DNA of 6,584 bases from Prevotellaceae bacterium (GTDB lineage: Bacteria > Bacteroidota > Bacteroidia > Bacteroidales > UBA932). The notes under the pieces are model-generated. The model did no database searches, was not told where the DNA came from, and saw only the letters and a list, made by a program, of their open reading frames with translations. The DNA is taken from NCBI GenBank assembly GCA_031273285.1, contig JAISSE010000216.1:1-6584 (forward strand). Direction: 5' to 3'. Both the position numbers and the translations under genes were made by a program. Below, one piece after another: positions 5,562 through 6,584 of the stretch (positions are counted from its first letter, which is position 1; the number at the start of each line of letters is the position of its first letter).

Positions 5562-6554
5562 ATGAGTAAATTAAATACGAAGTATTTGGGGCTTGATTTG
5601 GCAAGTCCCGTTATTGCAGGGAGTTCCGGGCTTACGATGTCTATCGACAAGGTCAAAATTCTTGTCGATTCGGGTGTGGGAGCGATTGTTCTGAAATCCG
5701 TTTTCGAAGAGGAAATAAACAAAAAAGCGTGGACAATGGAGTCGGAAACAGGAAACTATCCCGAAGCAACGGATTATATTCTTGCTTATACCAAAAACAA
5801 TTCGCTGGACAAGTATCTGGAATATATCGGGAAAGTCAGGAAAACGGGTGTGCCCGTTATCGCAAGCGTGTCGTGCATATCTTCGCGGGAATGGATTAAC
5901 TTCACCAAACTGATAGAAAGCGCCGGCGCGGATGCCCTGGAACTCAACATGTTTTTCCTGCCGCTGAACAAGGAACAGAAAGGCGGCAAATACGAAAGTG
6001 CCTATTATGATGTTGCAAACGAAGTTGTTTCGGCAATAAACATCCCCGTATCCGTGAAAATCGGACCGGTGTTTACGAACTTGCTCAACGTTGTGTGGGA
6101 GCTGTATCTGCGCAAAGTCAAGGGTGTAACCATGTTCAACAAATTTTACGAGCCGGGCATAAACATCGACAAACCGGAACTCGTTTCCGGCGAGGTGTTC
6201 AGCAACCCGTCCGATTTGCGACAGGTTCTGAGATGGGTCGCCATCGTTTCGGCAGAAATTCCGCAAATGCAAATATCGGCATCGACGGGTGTTTGGGATG
6301 GAACAGCCGCTGTGAAACAATTGCTTGCAGGTGCGCAAACCGTCCAGACGGTTTCCGCATTATACCGGAACGGACCCGCTTATGTCGCCGAAGTGAACAG
6401 GTTCATAGCCGAATGGGCGGACAAACATGGGTTCGATTCCGTCGACGATTTCAGGGGCAAACTGAATTATTCGAAAATAGCCAGTCCCGAACTGTATGAG
6501 CGGTCCCAATTCATGAAGTATTTTTCGAGCGGAAAAGGGATGTATGAACTGTAA
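5562..6554 (+). CDS. Dihydroorotate dehydrogenase-like FMN-barrel protein, probably not PyrD
   Basis: A 330-residue TIM-barrel flavoprotein of the DHOD family (COG0167-like), cytosolic, with no N-terminal membrane anchor. Family marks: SPVIAGSSGLT at 15-25, the FMN/substrate lysine in VLKSVFEEE (Lys45), a second lysine in PVSVKIGP (Lys166), an Asn in TMFNKFY (Asn193), and a phosphate-binding end in ASTGVWDG (240-247) and LLAGAQTVQ (254-262). In true class 1 enzymes the loop after strand 4 reads N-x-S-C-P-N and supplies the catalytic Cys. Here it reads LNMFFLPLN (128-136), so neither Cys nor a Ser substitute is in place. The glycine pair before the phosphate loop is also changed to Ala-Ser. 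The protein therefore probably binds FMN but acts on something other than dihydroorotate. No Shine-Dalgarno sequence precedes ATG 5562, which is usual for Bacteroidota. It has its own likely promoter and no obvious tie to the upstream operon. Confidence 0.85.
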   Translation: MSKLNTKYLGLDLASPVIAGSSGLTMSIDKVKILVDSGVGAIVLKSVFEEEINKKAWTMESETGNYPEATDYILAYTKNNSLDKYLEYIGKVRKTGVPVIASVSCISSREWINFTKLIESAGADALELNMFFLPLNKEQKGGKYESAYYDVANEVVSAINIPVSVKIGPVFTNLLNVVWELYLRKVKGVTMFNKFYEPGINIDKPELVSGEVFSNPSDLRQVLRWVAIVSAEIPQMQISASTGVWDGTAAVKQLLAGAQTVQTVSALYRNGPAYVAEVNRFIAEWADKHGFDSVDDFRGKLNYSKIASPELYERSQFMKYFSSGKGMYEL

Positions 6555-6578
6555 ACGATGAACTGTAAACGATGAACG
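6544..6578. repeat. 14-base tandem repeat (heptamer-phased) over the stop codon
   Basis: The unit atgaactgtaaacg occurs at 6544-6557 and 6558-6571, followed by a partial third copy atgaac at 6572. Read in sevens it is atgaact, gtaaacg, atgaact, gtaaacg, atgaacg, which share the pattern RTRAACK. The stop of the DHOD-like gene (TAA 6552-6554) is in the first copy. The ATG at 6572 could start a following gene beyond the window edge; the ATG at 6558 opens only MNCKR before TGA, which overlaps 6572 as ATGA. Confidence 0.75.
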
Positions 6579-6584
6579 GCGGAG

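Noticed and set aside
5571..6338. 255-residue open frame on the minus strand
   Set aside because: It lies wholly antisense to the well-supported DHOD-like gene, is rich in His, Arg, Cys and Phe in the manner of shadow frames, and resembles no family.
6095..6499. 134-residue plus-strand open frame inside the DHOD-like gene
   Set aside because: Shifted-frame shadow of a conserved protein; its Arg/Gln/Cys-rich composition has no domain pattern.
5562..6554. Housekeeping pyrD (pyrimidine biosynthesis)
   Set aside because: The fold fits, but the catalytic cysteine loop is missing and no pyrimidine genes are nearby, so the name would overstate the function.

Overview
The window looks like part of a Bacteroidota genome, most likely Bacteroidales. 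The reasons are weak or absent Shine-Dalgarno sequences, a candidate promoter of the Bacteroidetes type (aTTG, 19 bases, TAnnTTTG), moderate GC content and the protein families present. All six credible genes are on the + strand and cover almost the whole window. The taxonomic call is inference; there is no marker gene.

Bases 1-5271 hold the 3' part of a compact operon of five genes. In order they are an RND/MMPL-family lipid exporter (5' end outside the window), a CrtI/RetSat-like FAD oxidoreductase, a periplasmic LolA-like protein, and two small hotdog-fold proteins related to ApeP and ApeI 3-hydroxyacyl-ACP dehydratases. The first three are joined by overlapping stop and start codons (ATGA at 2360-2363, TAATG at 3821-3825); the last two follow after 9 and 15 bases. 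MMPL exporter, LolA-like protein and two divergent dehydratases together are characteristic of aryl polyene / flexirubin / dialkylresorcinol-type gene clusters. The ketosynthases, ketoreductase, acyl carrier proteins and aromatic starter enzymes would lie upstream and are not visible, so the exact product cannot be named. A likely division of labour is that the dehydratases form double bonds in an ACP-bound polyene, the FAD enzyme alters or tailors a chain or head group, and the MMPL and LolA-like proteins move the finished lipid to the outer membrane.

Bases 5272-5561 are a 290-base intergenic region full of repeats: a heptamer array overlapping the stop codon of the last operon gene, a 21-base-period direct repeat, and a nested palindrome of about 157 bases with a perfect 16-bp central stem and seven copies of cgcaaag/ctttgcg. 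A candidate promoter follows. Bases 5562-6554 encode a dihydroorotate dehydrogenase-like FMN-barrel protein that lacks the usual catalytic cysteine loop, so it is probably not PyrD. Its stop codon also lies in a heptamer-phased tandem repeat.

The most interesting point is that the two hotdog proteins have complementary active sites. One keeps the catalytic Glu but lacks the His; the other keeps the His but has Gln where the Glu should be. This suggests one dehydratase active site built across a heterodimer.
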